Origin: Burkholderia sp. USMB20
GTDB lineage: Bacteria > Pseudomonadota > Gammaproteobacteria > Burkholderiales > Burkholderiaceae
Assembly (NCBI RefSeq): GCF_000949135.2
Contig: NZ_JTAN02000012.1
Span: forward strand, 791,731-855,730
Length of the DNA: 64,000 bases
Direction: 5' to 3'
Under the pieces are notes generated by a model that made no database searches, was not told the origin of the DNA, and saw only the letters and a list, made by a program, of their open reading frames with translations. Both the position numbers and the translations under genes were made by a program. Every line of letters starts with the position of its first letter. Position 1 is the first letter of the stretch. Shown here piece by piece: positions 34,921 to 48,630 of the stretch.

Positions 34921-36174
34921 ATGGCAGAAATCAAGAACTACACCCTCAACTTCGGCCCGCAGCACCCGGCAGCGCACGGCGTGCTGCGCCTGGTGCTCGA
35001 GCTCGACGGCGAAGTCATTCAGCGTGCCGATCCGCACATCGGCCTGCTGCACCGCGCGACCGAAAAGCTCGCGGAAAGCAAGACCTTCATTCAGTCCGTG
35101 CCGTACATGGATCGTCTCGACTACGTGTCGATGATGGTCAACGAGCACGGCTACGTGCTCGCGATCGAGCGCCTGCTCGGCATCGACGTGCCGGAGCGCG
35201 CGCAGTACATCCGCGTGCTGTTCGACGAGATCACCCGCGTGCTGAACCACCTGATGTGGATCGGCGCGCACGCACTCGACGTCGGCGCGATGGCCGTGTT
35301 CCTGTACGCATTCCGCGAGCGCGAAGACCTGATGGACGTGTACGAAGCGGTGTCCGGTGCCCGGATGCACGCGGCGTACTACCGTCCGGGCGGCGTCTAT
35401 CGCGACCTGCCTGACGCAATGCCGCAATACAAGGCGTCGAAGATTCGCAACGAGAAGGCGCTCGCGAAGATGAACGAAGCGCGCAGCGGCTCGGTGCTCG
35501 ACTTCATCGACGACTTCTTCACGCGCTTCCCGAAGTGCGTCGACGAATACGAAACGCTGCTGACCGACAACCGGATCTGGAAACAGCGTCTGGTCGGGAT
35601 CGGCGTCGTCAGCCCGGAGCGTGCGCTGCAGATGGGCCTGACGGGCCCGATGCTGCGCGGCTCGGGCATCGCCTGGGACCTGCGCAAGAAGCAGCCGTAC
35701 GAAGTGTACGACCGCATGGACTTCGACGTGCCGGTCGGCGTGAACGGCGATTGCTACGACCGCTATCTGGTGCGCGTCGAAGAAATGCGCCAGTCGGTCC
35801 GTATCGCGAAACAGTGTATTGAGTGGCTCCGCAAGAATCCGGGCCCGGTGATGACCGACAATCACAAGGTTGCACCGCCGTCGCGCGTCGGCATGAAGAC
35901 CAACATGGAAGACTTGATTCACCACTTCAAGCTCTTCACCGAAGGTTTTCACGTGCCGGAAGGCGAAGCGTACGCAGCAGTCGAGCATCCGAAGGGCGAG
36001 TTCGGCATCTACCTCGTGTCGGACGGTGCCAACAAGCCGTATCGCCTCAAGATCCGCGCACCGGGCTTCGCGCACCTCGCGTCGCTCGACGAAATGGCGC
36101 GCGGTCACATGATTGCCGACGCCGTCACGATCATCGGTACGCAGGACATCGTGTTCGGCGAAATCGATCGCTAA
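34921..36174 (+). CDS. nuoD: NADH-quinone oxidoreductase subunit D
   Basis: 417 residues, 49-kDa subunit derived from the [NiFe] hydrogenase large subunit. The quinone-site motif [21 protein letters not shown] is at the N-terminus, followed by [20 protein letters not shown] and [12 protein letters not shown]. Together with NuoB it forms the quinone cavity. A 180-base gap with no visible gene separates it from nuoE. Confidence 0.98.
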   Translation: MAEIKNYTLNFGPQHPAAHGVLRLVLELDGEVIQRADPHIGLLHRATEKLAESKTFIQSVPYMDRLDYVSMMVNEHGYVLAIERLLGIDVPERAQYIRVLFDEITRVLNHLMWIGAHALDVGAMAVFLYAFREREDLMDVYEAVSGARMHAAYYRPGGVYRDLPDAMPQYKASKIRNEKALAKMNEARSGSVLDFIDDFFTRFPKCVDEYETLLTDNRIWKQRLVGIGVVSPERALQMGLTGPMLRGSGIAWDLRKKQPYEVYDRMDFDVPVGVNGDCYDRYLVRVEEMRQSVRIAKQCIEWLRKNPGPVMTDNHKVAPPSRVGMKTNMEDLIHHFKLFTEGFHVPEGEAYAAVEHPKGEFGIYLVSDGANKPYRLKIRAPGFAHLASLDEMARGHMIADAVTIIGTQDIVFGEIDR

Positions 36175-36354
36175 TGGTTGCGCCGCCTGCGCGAGCGGGC
36201 GGCGAGCAGTCAGTCACACGCGAAGTCACATGCGGTATGCGCCGAGCCGGCGCGGCTTCGCAAGCTGTCAACAGTGAGCGCCAGGTCTGCCGTCCATGCA
36301 CAGCAGTGCGGCAGGTTGTTCGTTCGGTAGGAATTGAAAGAGTCGTGTCTGAAA

Positions 36355-36840
36355 ATGATCTCAGCTGAAGGCCTGAAGGAAATCGATCGAGCGTTGACGA
36401 AGTATCCCGCCGATCAGAAACAGTCCGCCGTGATGTCGGCGTTGGCCGTCGCTCAGGAAGAGCACGGCTGGCTGTCGCCCGAACTGATGCAGTTCGTCGC
36501 GGACTATCTCGGCATGCCGGCCGTCGCCGTGCAGGAAGTCGCGACGTTCTACACGATGTACGAGCTCAAACCGGTCGGCAAGCACAAGATCACGCTCTGC
36601 ACGAACCTGCCGTGCCAGCTTGGCCCGCACGGCGGCGCGGAAGCGACTGCCGACTACCTGAAACAGAAGCTGGGCATCGGCTTCGGCGAAACCACGCCCG
36701 ACGGCAAGTTCACGCTGAAGGAAGGCGAATGCATGGGCTCGTGCGGCGATGCGCCGGTGCTGCTGGTGAACAATCACAGAATGTGCAGCTTCATGAGCCG
36801 CGAGAAGATCGACCAGCTGCTTGAGGAGCTCTCGAAATGA
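36355..36840 (+). CDS. nuoE: NADH-quinone oxidoreductase subunit E
   Basis: 161 residues, 24-kDa thioredoxin-like subunit carrying the 2Fe-2S cluster N1a. Ligands are the two Cys of CTNLPCQLG and the two of [14 protein letters not shown] 36355 is used; a TTG at 36334 would add seven residues. The last four bases overlap the start of nuoF (ATGA), so the two diaphorase-module subunits are coupled. Confidence 0.97.
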   Translation: MISAEGLKEIDRALTKYPADQKQSAVMSALAVAQEEHGWLSPELMQFVADYLGMPAVAVQEVATFYTMYELKPVGKHKITLCTNLPCQLGPHGGAEATADYLKQKLGIGFGETTPDGKFTLKEGECMGSCGDAPVLLVNNHRMCSFMSREKIDQLLEELSK

Positions 36841-38147
36841 CGTCCCTCCACGACCGTCACATCAAACCGCTGATCCTCGCTGGTCTGAACGGCGAGAACT
36901 GGCATCTCGAAGACTACGTTGCGCGCGGCGGCTACAAGCAGCTGCGCCGCATTCTCGAAGAAAAGATTCCGCCGGAGCAGGTGATTGCCGACGTGAAGGC
37001 GTCGGGCCTGCGTGGCCGTGGCGGTGCGGGCTTCCCGACCGGCCTGAAGTGGAGCTTCATGCCGCGCCAGTTCCCGGGACAGAAGTACCTCGTCTGCAAC
37101 TCGGACGAAGGCGAGCCGGGCACGTTCAAGGATCGCGACATCCTGCGCTGGAACCCGCATGCGCTGATCGAAGGCATGGCCATCGGCGCGTACGCGATGG
37201 GCATCACCGTCGGCTACAACTACATTCACGGCGAAATCTTCGAAGTGTATCGACGCTTCGAGGCCGCGCTCGATGAGGCGCGCGCCGCGGGTTTCCTCGG
37301 CGACAACATCATGGGCTCGGAATTCTCGTTCCAGCTGCACGCGCACCACGGTTACGGCGCGTACATCTGCGGCGAGGAAACGGCGCTGCTCGAGTCGCTC
37401 GAAGGCAAGAAGGGCCAGCCGCGCTTCAAGCCGCCGTTCCCGGCGAGCTTCGGCGTGTACGGCAAGCCGACCACGATCAACAACACCGAGACGTTCGCCG
37501 CGGTGCCGTTCCTGCTGTCCATCGGGCCGCAGAATTACCTCGAGATCGGCAAGCCGAACAACGGCGGCACGAAGATTTTCTCGGTGTCGGGCGACGTCGA
37601 GCGTCCGGGCAACTATGAAGTGCCGCTCGGCACGCCGTTCGCGACGCTGATGGAGCTCGCCGGCGGGATGCGCGGCGGCCGCAAGATCAAGGCCGTGATT
37701 CCGGGCGGCTCGTCGGCGCCGGTGATCCCGGGCGACATCATGATGCAGACCGATCTCGATTACGACTCGATCGCGAAGGCGGGCTCGATGCTCGGCTCCG
37801 GCGCGGTGATCGTGATGGACGAGACGCGCTGCATGGTGCGTTCGCTGCTGCGCCTGTCGTATTTCTACTACGAGGAATCGTGCGGCCAGTGCACGCCGTG
37901 CCGTGAAGGCACCGGCTGGCTGTATCGCGTCGTGAATCGTATCGAGCACGGCGAAGGCCGCCAGGAAGATCTGGACCTGCTGAATTCGGTTGCCGAGAAC
38001 ATCATGGGCCGCACGATCTGCGCGCTCGGCGATGCGGCGGCGATGCCGGTTCGCGGGATGCTCAAGCATTACTGGGACGAATTCGCGTACCACGTCGAGC
38101 ACAAGCACTGCATGGTCGGCGGCCACGCGCACGCGGCGGCAGCCTGA
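36837..38147 (+). CDS. nuoF: NADH-quinone oxidoreductase subunit F
   Basis: 436 residues, the NADH- and FMN-binding 51-kDa subunit. The NADH motif is [16 protein letters not shown] (about 57-72), FMN binding is at [14 protein letters not shown], and the 4Fe-4S cluster N3 uses [12 protein letters not shown] plus a later Cys (TICALGD). It oxidises NADH and passes electrons to NuoE and NuoG. Confidence 0.98.
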   Translation: MTSLHDRHIKPLILAGLNGENWHLEDYVARGGYKQLRRILEEKIPPEQVIADVKASGLRGRGGAGFPTGLKWSFMPRQFPGQKYLVCNSDEGEPGTFKDRDILRWNPHALIEGMAIGAYAMGITVGYNYIHGEIFEVYRRFEAALDEARAAGFLGDNIMGSEFSFQLHAHHGYGAYICGEETALLESLEGKKGQPRFKPPFPASFGVYGKPTTINNTETFAAVPFLLSIGPQNYLEIGKPNNGGTKIFSVSGDVERPGNYEVPLGTPFATLMELAGGMRGGRKIKAVIPGGSSAPVIPGDIMMQTDLDYDSIAKAGSMLGSGAVIVMDETRCMVRSLLRLSYFYYEESCGQCTPCREGTGWLYRVVNRIEHGEGRQEDLDLLNSVAENIMGRTICALGDAAAMPVRGMLKHYWDEFAYHVEHKHCMVGGHAHAAAA

Positions 38148-38231
38148 AGCGAAGCACCGGTTGCGGAATTTGAGCGCACGGTCGGGCGAAGGCGCGAACG
38201 GGCGGAAATAGGTTAAGGACCATTCACCATC

Positions 38232-40562
38232 ATGGTTGAACTTGAAATAGACGGCAAGAAGGTCGAGGTGCCCGAAGGCAGCATGGTGATCCAGGCTGCG
38301 CACAAGGCGGATACGTACATTCCTCACTTCTGCTATCACAAGAAACTGTCGGTCGCGGCCAACTGCCGGATGTGTCTCGTCGAAGTCGAGAAGATGCCGA
38401 AGGCCGTGCCTGCCTGCGCGACGCCCGTGTCGGCCGGCATGATCGTGCACACGCAGTCCGACAAGGCCGTGAAGGCGCAGCAGTCGGTGATGGAATTCCT
38501 CCTCATCAACCATCCGCTCGACTGCCCGATCTGCGATCAGGGCGGCGAATGCCAGCTGCAGGATCTGGCGGTCGGCTACGGCAAGTCGTCGTCGCGCTAC
38601 TCGGAAGAGAAGCGCGTGGTGTTCCACAAGAACGTGGGCCCGCTGATCTCGATGGAAGAAATGTCGCGCTGCATCCACTGCACGCGCTGCGTCCGCTTCG
38701 GCCAGGAAATCGCCGGCGTGATGGAGCTCGGCATGCTGGGCCGCGGCGAGCACTCGGAAATCACGACGTTCGTCGGCAAGACGGTCGACTCCGAACTGTC
38801 GGGCAACATGATCGACCTGTGCCCGGTCGGCGCGCTGACCAGCAAGCCGTTCCGCTACAGCGCCCGTACGTGGGAACTGTCGCGCCGCAAGTCGGTGAGC
38901 CCGCACGATTCCGTCGGCGCGAACCTCGTCGTGCAGGTGAAGAACAACCGCGTGATGCGCGTGCTGCCGTTCGAGAACGAAGCGATCAACGAATGCTGGA
39001 TCTCGGACAAGGATCGTTTCTCGTACGAAGGCCTGAACAGCGAAGAGCGCCTGACGAAGCCGATGCTGAAGCAGGGCGGCCAGTGGATCGAAACCGACTG
39101 GCAGACCGCGCTCGAATACGTCGCGAAGGGCCTGAAGGGCATCGCAGCGGATCACGGCGCGAATGCGCTGGCGATGCTCGCGAGCGCGCACAGCACCGCT
39201 GAAGAGCTGTTCCTCGTGAAGCAGCTCGCCAACGAACTGAAGACGCCGAACGTCGACTTCCGGCTGCGTCAGCAGGATTTCTCGGCGCCGGTCCAGGGCG
39301 CACCGTGGCTCGGCATGCCGATCGCCGACCTGTCGAACGTGGATGCCGCGTTCGTCGTCGGTTCGTTCCTGCGCCGTGACCACCCGCTGTTCGCCGCACG
39401 CCTGCGCCAGGCCGCGAAGAACGGCGCGAAACTGCACTTCCTGCACGCGACCGCCGACGACTCGCTGATCCCGACCGCGAAGCGCATCGTCGCCGCGCCG
39501 TCGGCATGGCTCGACGAACTGGCCGGCGTGGCCGCAGCCGTCGCGCAACTGCGCAGCGTCGCGCTGCCGGACGCGCTCGCGGGCGTCGCCGCATCGCCGG
39601 CTGCGCAAGCGGTCGCCCAGTCGCTCGTGAACGGCGAGCGCCGCGCGGTGCTGCTCGGCAACGCAGCCGTCCGTCATCCGCAATTCGCGAAGCTGCACGC
39701 CGTCGCACAGTGGATCGCCGACAACACCGGCGCCACGTTCGGCTTCCTGACGGAAGCGGCGAACACGGTCGGCGCGCACGTCGTCGGCGCACTGCCGGGC
39801 GAAGGCGGCCTGAACGCACGCGAAGCGTTCGCGCAGCCGCGCAAGGGTTACGTGCTGCTGAACGTCGAACCGGAATTCGACACGGCCGATCCGGCGCAGG
39901 CGCTTGCCGCGCTGAACCAGGCCGAGATGGTCGTCGTGATGTCGCCGTTCAAGCACGGCCTCGATTACGCCGACGTGCTGCTGCCGATCGCGCCGTTCAC
40001 GGAAACGGCCGGTACGTACGTGAACGCGGAAGGCTCGGTGCAGAGCTTCAACGGCGTCGTGCGCCCGCTCGGCGACACGCGTCCGGCATGGAAGGTGCTG
40101 CGCGTGCTCGGCAGCCTGCTCGGCCTGCCGAACTTCGAATACGAAACGGCGGAAGAAGTGCGTCTCGCGGCGCTCGGCGACGCAGGCGTCGCGAACCGTC
40201 TGTCGAACCAGGCGTCGGCCGCACCGGCCCGCGTCGCGGCAACGGCCGCGAACGGCGGCTTCGAGCGCCTCGCCGACGTGCCGATCTATCATGCCGACGC
40301 ACTCGTGCGCCGCGCAGGTGCGCTGCACCTGACGGCCGCCGCGAAGGTAGCGAACGCCGCAGCCCTGCCGGCCGCGCTGTTCGACAAGCTGGGCTTGAAG
40401 GAAGGCGACGCGGTGCGCGTGCGCCAGGGCGAGCGTGCGGTGCAGTTGCCGGCCGTGCGCGACGCGAATCTTGCGGAGACGGTCGTTCGCGTGTCGGCGG
40501 CAACGCCTGCCGGCGCAGCGCTCGGCAGCCTGTCCGGTGAACTGGTGGTGGAGAAGGCGTAA
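38232..40562 (+). CDS. nuoG: NADH-quinone oxidoreductase subunit G
   Basis: 776 residues. The N-terminal ferredoxin-like domain has the N1b ligands ([19 protein letters not shown] with a later Cys), the HxxxCxxC block [18 protein letters not shown] for N5, and [13 protein letters not shown] for N4. The remaining 540 residues are the degenerate molybdopterin-oxidoreductase domain. The C-terminal region (about 540-776) is Ala-rich and less conserved. Stop and nuoH start are directly adjacent. Confidence 0.97.
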   Translation: MVELEIDGKKVEVPEGSMVIQAAHKADTYIPHFCYHKKLSVAANCRMCLVEVEKMPKAVPACATPVSAGMIVHTQSDKAVKAQQSVMEFLLINHPLDCPICDQGGECQLQDLAVGYGKSSSRYSEEKRVVFHKNVGPLISMEEMSRCIHCTRCVRFGQEIAGVMELGMLGRGEHSEITTFVGKTVDSELSGNMIDLCPVGALTSKPFRYSARTWELSRRKSVSPHDSVGANLVVQVKNNRVMRVLPFENEAINECWISDKDRFSYEGLNSEERLTKPMLKQGGQWIETDWQTALEYVAKGLKGIAADHGANALAMLASAHSTAEELFLVKQLANELKTPNVDFRLRQQDFSAPVQGAPWLGMPIADLSNVDAAFVVGSFLRRDHPLFAARLRQAAKNGAKLHFLHATADDSLIPTAKRIVAAPSAWLDELAGVAAAVAQLRSVALPDALAGVAASPAAQAVAQSLVNGERRAVLLGNAAVRHPQFAKLHAVAQWIADNTGATFGFLTEAANTVGAHVVGALPGEGGLNAREAFAQPRKGYVLLNVEPEFDTADPAQALAALNQAEMVVVMSPFKHGLDYADVLLPIAPFTETAGTYVNAEGSVQSFNGVVRPLGDTRPAWKVLRVLGSLLGLPNFEYETAEEVRLAALGDAGVANRLSNQASAAPARVAATAANGGFERLADVPIYHADALVRRAGALHLTAAAKVANAAALPAALFDKLGLKEGDAVRVRQGERAVQLPAVRDANLAETVVRVSAATPAGAALGSLSGELVVEKA

Positions 40563-41630
40563 ATGAGCTTGTTCGATACGATCAACGCGGGCGGCGCCCA
40601 GGTTCTCGGCGTCGCGTGGCCGACGGTGTGGGCAATCGTGCGCATCCTCGTCGTCTCCGTCGTCATCCTGCTGTGCGTCGCGTACCTGATTCTGTGGGAA
40701 CGCAAGCTGATCGGCTGGATGCACGTGCGTCTCGGCCCGAACCGCGTCGGCCCCGCCGGCCTGCTGCAGCCGATCGCCGACGTGCTGAAGCTGCTGCTGA
40801 AGGAAGTGATTCAGCCGAGCGCCGCCAGCCGCTGGCTGTACCTGATCGCACCGGTCATGACCGTCGTGCCGGCGTTCGCCGTGTGGGCGGTGATCCCGTT
40901 CCAGGCCGAAGCCGTGCTCGCGAACGTGAACGCGGGCCTGCTGTACGCGATGGCGATCTCGTCGATCGGCGTGTACGCGGTGATTCTCGCCGGCTGGGCA
41001 TCGAACTCGAAGTACGCGTTCCTCGGCGCGATGCGCGCCGCGGCGCAGATGGTCTCGTACGAAATCTCGATGGGCTTCGCGCTGGTGCTCGTGCTGATGA
41101 CGGCCGGCAGCCTGAACCTGTCGGAAATCGTCGGCTCGCAGCAGCACGGCTTCTTCGCCGGCCACGGCGTGAACTTCCTGTCGTGGAACTGGCTGCCGCT
41201 GCTGCCGGCGTTCGTCGTCTACTTCGTGTCCGGCATCGCCGAAACGAACCGTCACCCGTTCGACGTGGTGGAAGGGGAGTCGGAGATCGTCGCGGGTCAC
41301 ATGATCGATTACTCGGGCATGGCGTTCGCGCTGTTCTTCCTCGCCGAGTACATCAACATGATCGTGATCTCGGCACTGGCCTCGACGCTGTTCCTCGGCG
41401 GCTGGGACGCACCGTTCGAATTCCTGTCGTTCATTCCGGGCATCTTCTGGCTGGTGCTGAAGGTATTCGCGCTGCTGTCGGTGTTCATCTGGGTGCGCGC
41501 GACGTTCCCGCGCTACCGTTACGACCAGATCATGCGTCTGGGCTGGAAGGTGTTCCTGCCCGTCACGGTGATCTGGGTGGTCGTGGTCGGCTTCTGGATG
41601 ATGTCGCCGCTCAACATCTGGGTGAAGTAA
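40563..41630 (+). CDS. nuoH: NADH-quinone oxidoreductase subunit H
   Basis: 355 residues, eight or nine membrane helices. Conserved loops are [36 protein letters not shown] and, later, [23 protein letters not shown], whose acidic residues line the quinone entry and proton path. It forms the heel of complex I. ATG 40563 follows the nuoG stop without a gap. Confidence 0.98.
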   Translation: MSLFDTINAGGAQVLGVAWPTVWAIVRILVVSVVILLCVAYLILWERKLIGWMHVRLGPNRVGPAGLLQPIADVLKLLLKEVIQPSAASRWLYLIAPVMTVVPAFAVWAVIPFQAEAVLANVNAGLLYAMAISSIGVYAVILAGWASNSKYAFLGAMRAAAQMVSYEISMGFALVLVLMTAGSLNLSEIVGSQQHGFFAGHGVNFLSWNWLPLLPAFVVYFVSGIAETNRHPFDVVEGESEIVAGHMIDYSGMAFALFFLAEYINMIVISALASTLFLGGWDAPFEFLSFIPGIFWLVLKVFALLSVFIWVRATFPRYRYDQIMRLGWKVFLPVTVIWVVVVGFWMMSPLNIWVK

Positions 41631-41645
41631 AGATCGGACGAAATC

Positions 41646-42134
41646 ATGACGGCAATCCAACACTTCTTTAAGACCTTCTTCCTGACGGAGCTGCTGAAGG
41701 GGCTCGCGCTGACCGGTCGTTACACGTTCCGGCGCAAGTTCACCGTGCAGTTCCCGGAAGAGAAGACCCCGATTTCGCCGCGTTTCCGCGGGCTGCATGC
41801 GCTGCGCCGCTACGAAAACGGCGAAGAGCGCTGCATCGCGTGCAAGCTCTGCGAGGCCGTGTGCCCCGCGATGGCGATCACGATCGAATCGGAAACGCGC
41901 GCGGACAACACGCGCCGCACGACGCGCTACGACATCGACCTGACGAAGTGCATCTTCTGCGGTTTCTGCGAAGAAAGCTGCCCGGTCGATTCGATCGTCG
42001 AGACGCAGATTCTCGAATATCACGGCGAAAAGCGCGGCGACCTGTATTTCACGAAGGAAATGCTGCTCGCGGTGGGCGATCGCTACGAGAAGGACATCGC
42101 TGCGGCGAAGGCTGCCGACGCGCCGTATCGTTGA
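41646..42134 (+). CDS. nuoI: NADH-quinone oxidoreductase subunit I
   Basis: 162 residues with two 4Fe-4S ferredoxin motifs, [12 protein letters not shown] and [12 protein letters not shown] (clusters N6a and N6b). An N-terminal amphipathic helix ([21 protein letters not shown]) attaches it to NuoH. Fifteen bases separate it from nuoH. Confidence 0.98.
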   Translation: MTAIQHFFKTFFLTELLKGLALTGRYTFRRKFTVQFPEEKTPISPRFRGLHALRRYENGEERCIACKLCEAVCPAMAITIESETRADNTRRTTRYDIDLTKCIFCGFCEESCPVDSIVETQILEYHGEKRGDLYFTKEMLLAVGDRYEKDIAAAKAADAPYR

Positions 42135-42248
42135 TTGTGTTTGCAGTGCCGGCCCGGCATGAACGGGCCGAGCCGCCGCGACGGGTGCGGCACGCGAGAG
42201 CGTCCCGCAAGCCGCGCCTGACTATGGCCTAACGATGAACCGGTAATC

Positions 42249-42899
42249 ATGGAATTCACGACCGTACTGTTCTACATCTTCGCGCTGCTCCTGGTGGTAT
42301 CAGGGCTGAAGGTGATCACTTCGCGCAACCCGGTGGCGTCTGCGCTTTTCCTTGTGCTGGCGTTCTTCAACGCCGCCGCGATCTGGATGCTGCTGGAAGC
42401 GGAGTTCCTCGCGATCCTGCTGGTGCTGGTGTACGTGGGCGCCGTGATGGTGCTGTTCCTGTTCGTCGTGATGATGCTGGACATCAACATCGATTACCTG
42501 CGCCGCGACTTCAAGCGCTTCGTGCCGATGGCGACGGTCGTCGGCGCGATCATCGTGGTCGAGACCGCGCTGATCCTGTGGCGTGGCTACGGCGACACGC
42601 ACACCGTGCACGCGATGGCGACGGGCGCGATGGCCGACTGGTCGAACACGCGTCTGATCGGCAAGGTGATCTACACCGACTACATCTTCGCGTTTGAAAT
42701 CGCCGGCCTGGTGCTGCTGGTCGCGATCATCGCCGCGATCGGGCTGACCGAGCGCAAGGGCAAGGACAGCAAGCGCCAGCGCGTGTCGGATCAGGTCAAG
42801 GTGCGCCGCGACGACCGCGTGCGCCTCGTGAAGATGGAAGCGGACAAGCCGCAGCCGGAAACGGCGCAGAGCGAAGCCGGTACGAGCACCAACGGCTAA
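42249..42899 (+). CDS. nuoJ: NADH-quinone oxidoreductase subunit J
   Basis: 216 residues, five membrane helices in the first 170 residues, including AIDYVGAVMVLF-type helix 3 (ILLVLVYVGAVMVLFLFVVMML) with its conserved Gly/Glu region. A charged C-terminal tail of about 45 residues (from ERKGKDSKRQR) is cytoplasmic and longer than in E. coli, as usual in this group. A 114-base gap precedes it. Confidence 0.96.
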   Translation: MEFTTVLFYIFALLLVVSGLKVITSRNPVASALFLVLAFFNAAAIWMLLEAEFLAILLVLVYVGAVMVLFLFVVMMLDINIDYLRRDFKRFVPMATVVGAIIVVETALILWRGYGDTHTVHAMATGAMADWSNTRLIGKVIYTDYIFAFEIAGLVLLVAIIAAIGLTERKGKDSKRQRVSDQVKVRRDDRVRLVKMEADKPQPETAQSEAGTSTNG

Positions 42900-42917
42900 G
42901 CGGAGGAAAGGAAAACC

Positions 42918-43223
42918 ATGCTGACTCTTGCTCATTACCTCGTGCTCGGCGCGATCCTCTTTGCGATCGCGATCGTCGGGATCTTCCTGAACCGCCGCAA
43001 CATCATCATCATCCTGATGGCGATCGAACTGATGCTGCTGGCGGTGAACACCAACTTCGTCGCGTTCTCGCACTACCTCGGCGACGTGCACGGCCAGATC
43101 TTCGTGTTCTTCGTGCTGACCGTCGCCGCAGCGGAAGCCGCGATCGGTCTCGCGATTCTGGTGACCCTGTTCCGTAAGCTCGACACGATCAATGTCGAGG
43201 ATCTCGATCAGCTCAAAGGTTAA
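42918..43223 (+). CDS. nuoK: NADH-quinone oxidoreductase subunit K
   Basis: 101 residues, three membrane helices, MrpC homologue. The two proton-path glutamates are visible in [15 protein letters not shown] and [26 protein letters not shown] precedes ATG 42918. Confidence 0.98.
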
Positions 43224-43240
43224 TTTCAGGCAACGCTGTT

Positions 43241-45298
<2,058 letters not shown>

Positions 45299-45316
45299 GG
45301 CGAGGGGACAAGAACA

Positions 45317-46807
45317 ATGCACGCTTTTCCGATTCTCAGTACCGCGATCTGGTTGCCGATCGTTTTCGGCCTCCTGGTACTCGCGGTAGGTAACGACAAA
45401 AATCCGGGGACGGCCCGCTGGGTCGCGCTGATCGGCTCGCTGCTCGGTCTCGCGGTCACGGTCCCGCTGATCACGGGCTTCGACTCGAGCACGGCTGCGC
45501 TGCAGTTCGTCGAGCAGTCGACCTGGATCGAACGCTTCAAGATCTCGTACCACCTCGGCGTCGACGGCATCTCGATGTGGTTCGTCGTGCTGACCGCGCT
45601 GATCACGGTGATCGTCGTGATCGCCGCGTGGGAAGTGATCACCGAGAACGTCGCGCAGTACCTCGCGGCCTTCCTGATCCTGTCCGGGATCATGATCGGC
45701 GTGTTCTCGGCCGCTGACGGCCTGCTGTTCTACGTGTTCTTCGAGGCGACCCTGATCCCGATGTACATCATCATCGGCGTGTGGGGCGGCCCGAACCGCG
45801 TGTATGCGGCATTCAAGTTCTTCCTGTACACGCTGGCCGGCTCGCTGCTGATGCTGGTCGCGCTGATCTACCTGTACACGCAGACGCATTCGTTCGACCT
45901 CGCGACGTGGCAGGGCGCCAAGATCGCGATGACGCCGCAGATCCTGCTGTTCATCGCCTTCTTCCTCGCGTTCGCGGTGAAGGTGCCGATGTGGCCGGTG
46001 CACACCTGGCTGCCGGACGCGCACGTGGAAGCGCCGACGGGCGGTTCGGTCGTGCTGGCGGCGATCATGCTGAAGCTGGGCGCATACGGCTTCCTGCGCT
46101 TCTCGCTGCCGATCACGCCTGACGCAAGCCACTTCCTGGCGCCGGTCGTGATCACGCTGTCGCTGATCGCGGTGATCTACATCGGTCTCGTCGCGATGGT
46201 GCAGGCCGACATGAAGAAGCTGGTCGCGTATTCGTCGATCGCGCACATGGGCTTCGTCACGCTCGGCTTCTTCATCTTCAACCAGCTCGGCGTCGAGGGC
46301 GCGATCGTCCAGATGATCTCGCACGGCTTCGTGTCGGGCGCGATGTTCCTGTGCATCGGCGTGCTGTACGACCGCGTGCACTCGCGCCAGATCGCCGATT
46401 ACGGCGGCGTCGTGAACGTGATGCCGAAGTTCGCGGCATTCGCGATGCTGTTCTCGATGGCCAACTGCGGCCTGCCGGGCACCTCGGGTTTCGTCGGCGA
46501 GTTCATGGTGATTCTCGCGGCCGTCCAGTACAACTTCTGGATCGCATTCGGCGCGGCATTCACGCTGATCCTCGGCGCGGCCTACACGCTGTGGATGTAC
46601 AAGCGCGTGTACTTCGGCGCGGTCGCGAACGATCACGTTGCCAAGCTGAAGGACATCGGCCGTCGCGAATTCGTGATGCTGGCAGTGCTCGCCGCGTTCA
46701 CGATGCTGATGGGCCTGTATCCGAAGCCTTTCACCGACGTGATGCACGTTTCCGTGGAAAACCTCCTCTCCCAAGTCGCGCAGTCGAAGCTGCCGCTGGC
46801 CCAGTAA
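45317..46807 (+). CDS. nuoM: NADH-quinone oxidoreductase subunit M
   Basis: 496 residues, antiporter-like proton-pumping subunit. It has YHLGVDGISMWFVVLTALI, the essential Glu in YVFFEATLIPMYIIIGVWGG, and KVPMWPVHTWLPDAHVEAPTGGSVVLA. It begins 18 bases after nuoL with GGCGAGGGGAC as ribosome site. Confidence 0.98.
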   Translation: MHAFPILSTAIWLPIVFGLLVLAVGNDKNPGTARWVALIGSLLGLAVTVPLITGFDSSTAALQFVEQSTWIERFKISYHLGVDGISMWFVVLTALITVIVVIAAWEVITENVAQYLAAFLILSGIMIGVFSAADGLLFYVFFEATLIPMYIIIGVWGGPNRVYAAFKFFLYTLAGSLLMLVALIYLYTQTHSFDLATWQGAKIAMTPQILLFIAFFLAFAVKVPMWPVHTWLPDAHVEAPTGGSVVLAAIMLKLGAYGFLRFSLPITPDASHFLAPVVITLSLIAVIYIGLVAMVQADMKKLVAYSSIAHMGFVTLGFFIFNQLGVEGAIVQMISHGFVSGAMFLCIGVLYDRVHSRQIADYGGVVNVMPKFAAFAMLFSMANCGLPGTSGFVGEFMVILAAVQYNFWIAFGAAFTLILGAAYTLWMYKRVYFGAVANDHVAKLKDIGRREFVMLAVLAAFTMLMGLYPKPFTDVMHVSVENLLSQVAQSKLPLAQ

Positions 46808-46831
46808 TCGCGAGCGGAGGAACTCAAGATC

Positions 46832-48298
46832 ATGAACGCTCCTATGAATGTCCTGTTGCCTGACGCGCTGGTGATGGTCGCCATCGTCGTCGCATGGCTG
46901 AACGACACCTTTACCGGTGCCGCTGGCCGCCGCCTGACCTATCTGATCGCGGTGGTTTCGTCGGTCGTCGCCGGCGTGTGGTTCGCGGTGCAGGCGCTCG
47001 ACCCGCAGCCGTACTACTTCTTCTCGCGGATGGTCGTCGTCGACTCGTTCGCGAGCATGATGAAGGCCGTCGTGTCGATCGGCTTCGCGGTCTCGCTCGT
47101 TTATTCGCGCAAGTACCTCGAAGACCGCGACATGTTCCGCGGCGACGTGTTCCTGCTGGGCATGTTCTCGCTGCTCGGTCAGCTGGTGATGGTGTCGGGC
47201 AACAACTTCCTGACGCTGTACCTCGGCCTCGAACTGATGTCGCTGTCGCTGTATGCGGTCATCGCGCTGCGCCGCGATGCCGCGCAGTCGAGCGAAGCCG
47301 CGATGAAGTACTACGTGCTGGGCGCGCTCGCGTCGGGCTTCGTGCTGTACGGCATCTCGATGCTCTACGGCGCGACCGGCTCGCTCGAGCTGGGCGAGGT
47401 GTACAAGGCGGTCGGCGGCAACACCGACGCGGCCGTGCTGATGTTCGGCGTGATCTTCATCGTCGCCGGTATCGCGTTCAAGCTCGGCGCCGTGCCGTTC
47501 CACATGTGGGTGCCGGACGTCTACCAGGGCGCACCGACCGCGATGACGCTGTTCGTCGGCGGCGGCCCGAAGGTTGCCGCGTTCGCGTGGGGCCTGCGTT
47601 TCCTGGTGATGGGCCTGCTGCCGCTCGCACAGAACTGGCAGACCGCGCTCGTGATCCTCGCCGCGCTGTCGCTGATCGTCGGTAACATCACCGGTATCGT
47701 CCAGCGCAACATCAAGCGGATGCTCGCGTATTCGGCGATCTCGAACATGGGCTTCGTGCTGCTCGGCCTGCTCGCCGGCATCGTGAAGGGCGACGCGGCC
47801 GCACCGGCGAACGCGTACAGCTCGGCGATGTTCTACGCGATCGTCTACCTGATCACGACGCTCGGCTCGTTCGGCGTGGTGATGCTGCTCGCACGCCGCG
47901 ATTTCGAAGCGGAAACGATCGACGACTTCAAGGGTCTCAACAAGCGCAGCCCGGTGTTCGCGTTCGTGATGATGGTCATGATGTTCTCGCTGGCAGGTAT
48001 CCCGCCGACCGTCGGCTTCTACGCGAAGCTCGCGGTGCTCGAGGCGACCGTCAATGCGGGTCTCACGTGGCTGGCCGTGCTGGCCGTGATCACGTCGCTG
48101 TTCGGCGCGTTCTACTACCTGCGCATCGTCAAGCTGATGTACTTCGATGCACCGCAGGATACGGCTCCGGTCACCGGCGATTTCTGCAAGCGCACGATCC
48201 TCGTGCTGAACGGCCTCGCGGTCGTCGTGCTCGGCCTGATCCCGAGCCCGCTGCTGACGGCCTGCCTGCAGGCGATTCGTCACACGCTGCCGCTGTAA
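46832..48298 (+). CDS. nuoN: NADH-quinone oxidoreductase subunit N
   Basis: 488 residues, third antiporter-like subunit. Typical segments are LTLYLGLELMSLSLYAVIALRRD, AGIAFKLGAVPFHMWVPDVYQGAPTAMTLFVGGGPK and KRMLAYSAISNMGFVLLG. AGCGGAGGAACTC precedes ATG 46832. Its TAA shares a base with the ATG of the DUF2818 gene, so translation of the two is coupled. Confidence 0.98.
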   Translation: MNAPMNVLLPDALVMVAIVVAWLNDTFTGAAGRRLTYLIAVVSSVVAGVWFAVQALDPQPYYFFSRMVVVDSFASMMKAVVSIGFAVSLVYSRKYLEDRDMFRGDVFLLGMFSLLGQLVMVSGNNFLTLYLGLELMSLSLYAVIALRRDAAQSSEAAMKYYVLGALASGFVLYGISMLYGATGSLELGEVYKAVGGNTDAAVLMFGVIFIVAGIAFKLGAVPFHMWVPDVYQGAPTAMTLFVGGGPKVAAFAWGLRFLVMGLLPLAQNWQTALVILAALSLIVGNITGIVQRNIKRMLAYSAISNMGFVLLGLLAGIVKGDAAAPANAYSSAMFYAIVYLITTLGSFGVVMLLARRDFEAETIDDFKGLNKRSPVFAFVMMVMMFSLAGIPPTVGFYAKLAVLEATVNAGLTWLAVLAVITSLFGAFYYLRIVKLMYFDAPQDTAPVTGDFCKRTILVLNGLAVVVLGLIPSPLLTACLQAIRHTLPL

Positions 48299-48594
48299 TG
48301 TCGGCAGCCGGCTGGTTCATCGTGCTGTTGGCGCTCGTCTGCGCCAACCTGCCGTTCCTGAACCAACGCCTCTTCGCCGTCGTGCCGATCGGTGCGACGA
48401 AGAAGAACGCGTGGGTTCGGATCGGCGAGCTGATCGTGCTGTATTTCGTCGTCGGCGCGCTCGGCTTCTGGCTCGAGTCGCGCGCCGGCAACCGCTTCGA
48501 ACAGGGCTGGCAGTTTTACGCGATCACGTTCAGTCTCTTTGTCGTGTTCGCGTTCCCCGGCTTCACGTTCCAGTATCTCGTCAAACGACGCTGA
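48298..48594 (+). CDS. DUF2818 family small membrane protein, tail of the nuo operon
   Basis: 98 residues with three predicted membrane helices (about 4-21, 42-60, 73-92) and the conserved N-terminal ANLPFLNQRLFAV. The ATG overlaps the nuoN stop by one base, which indicates co-translation. The family seems limited to betaproteobacteria and, in my experience, follows nuoN; function is unproven. A role as an assembly factor or accessory subunit of complex I is an inference from coupling alone. Confidence 0.88.
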   Translation: MSAAGWFIVLLALVCANLPFLNQRLFAVVPIGATKKNAWVRIGELIVLYFVVGALGFWLESRAGNRFEQGWQFYAITFSLFVVFAFPGFTFQYLVKRR

Positions 48595-48630
48595 CGGCTT
48601 CGGCCGTCGCGCTCATTCTTGGAGCCGCCG

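Noticed and set aside
36774-42023. 1749-codon open frame on the minus strand, antisense to nuoF-nuoI
   Set aside because: It is antisense to unmistakable complex I genes. Its predicted protein is Arg/His/Gln-rich low-complexity, the usual mirror frame in GC-rich coding DNA.
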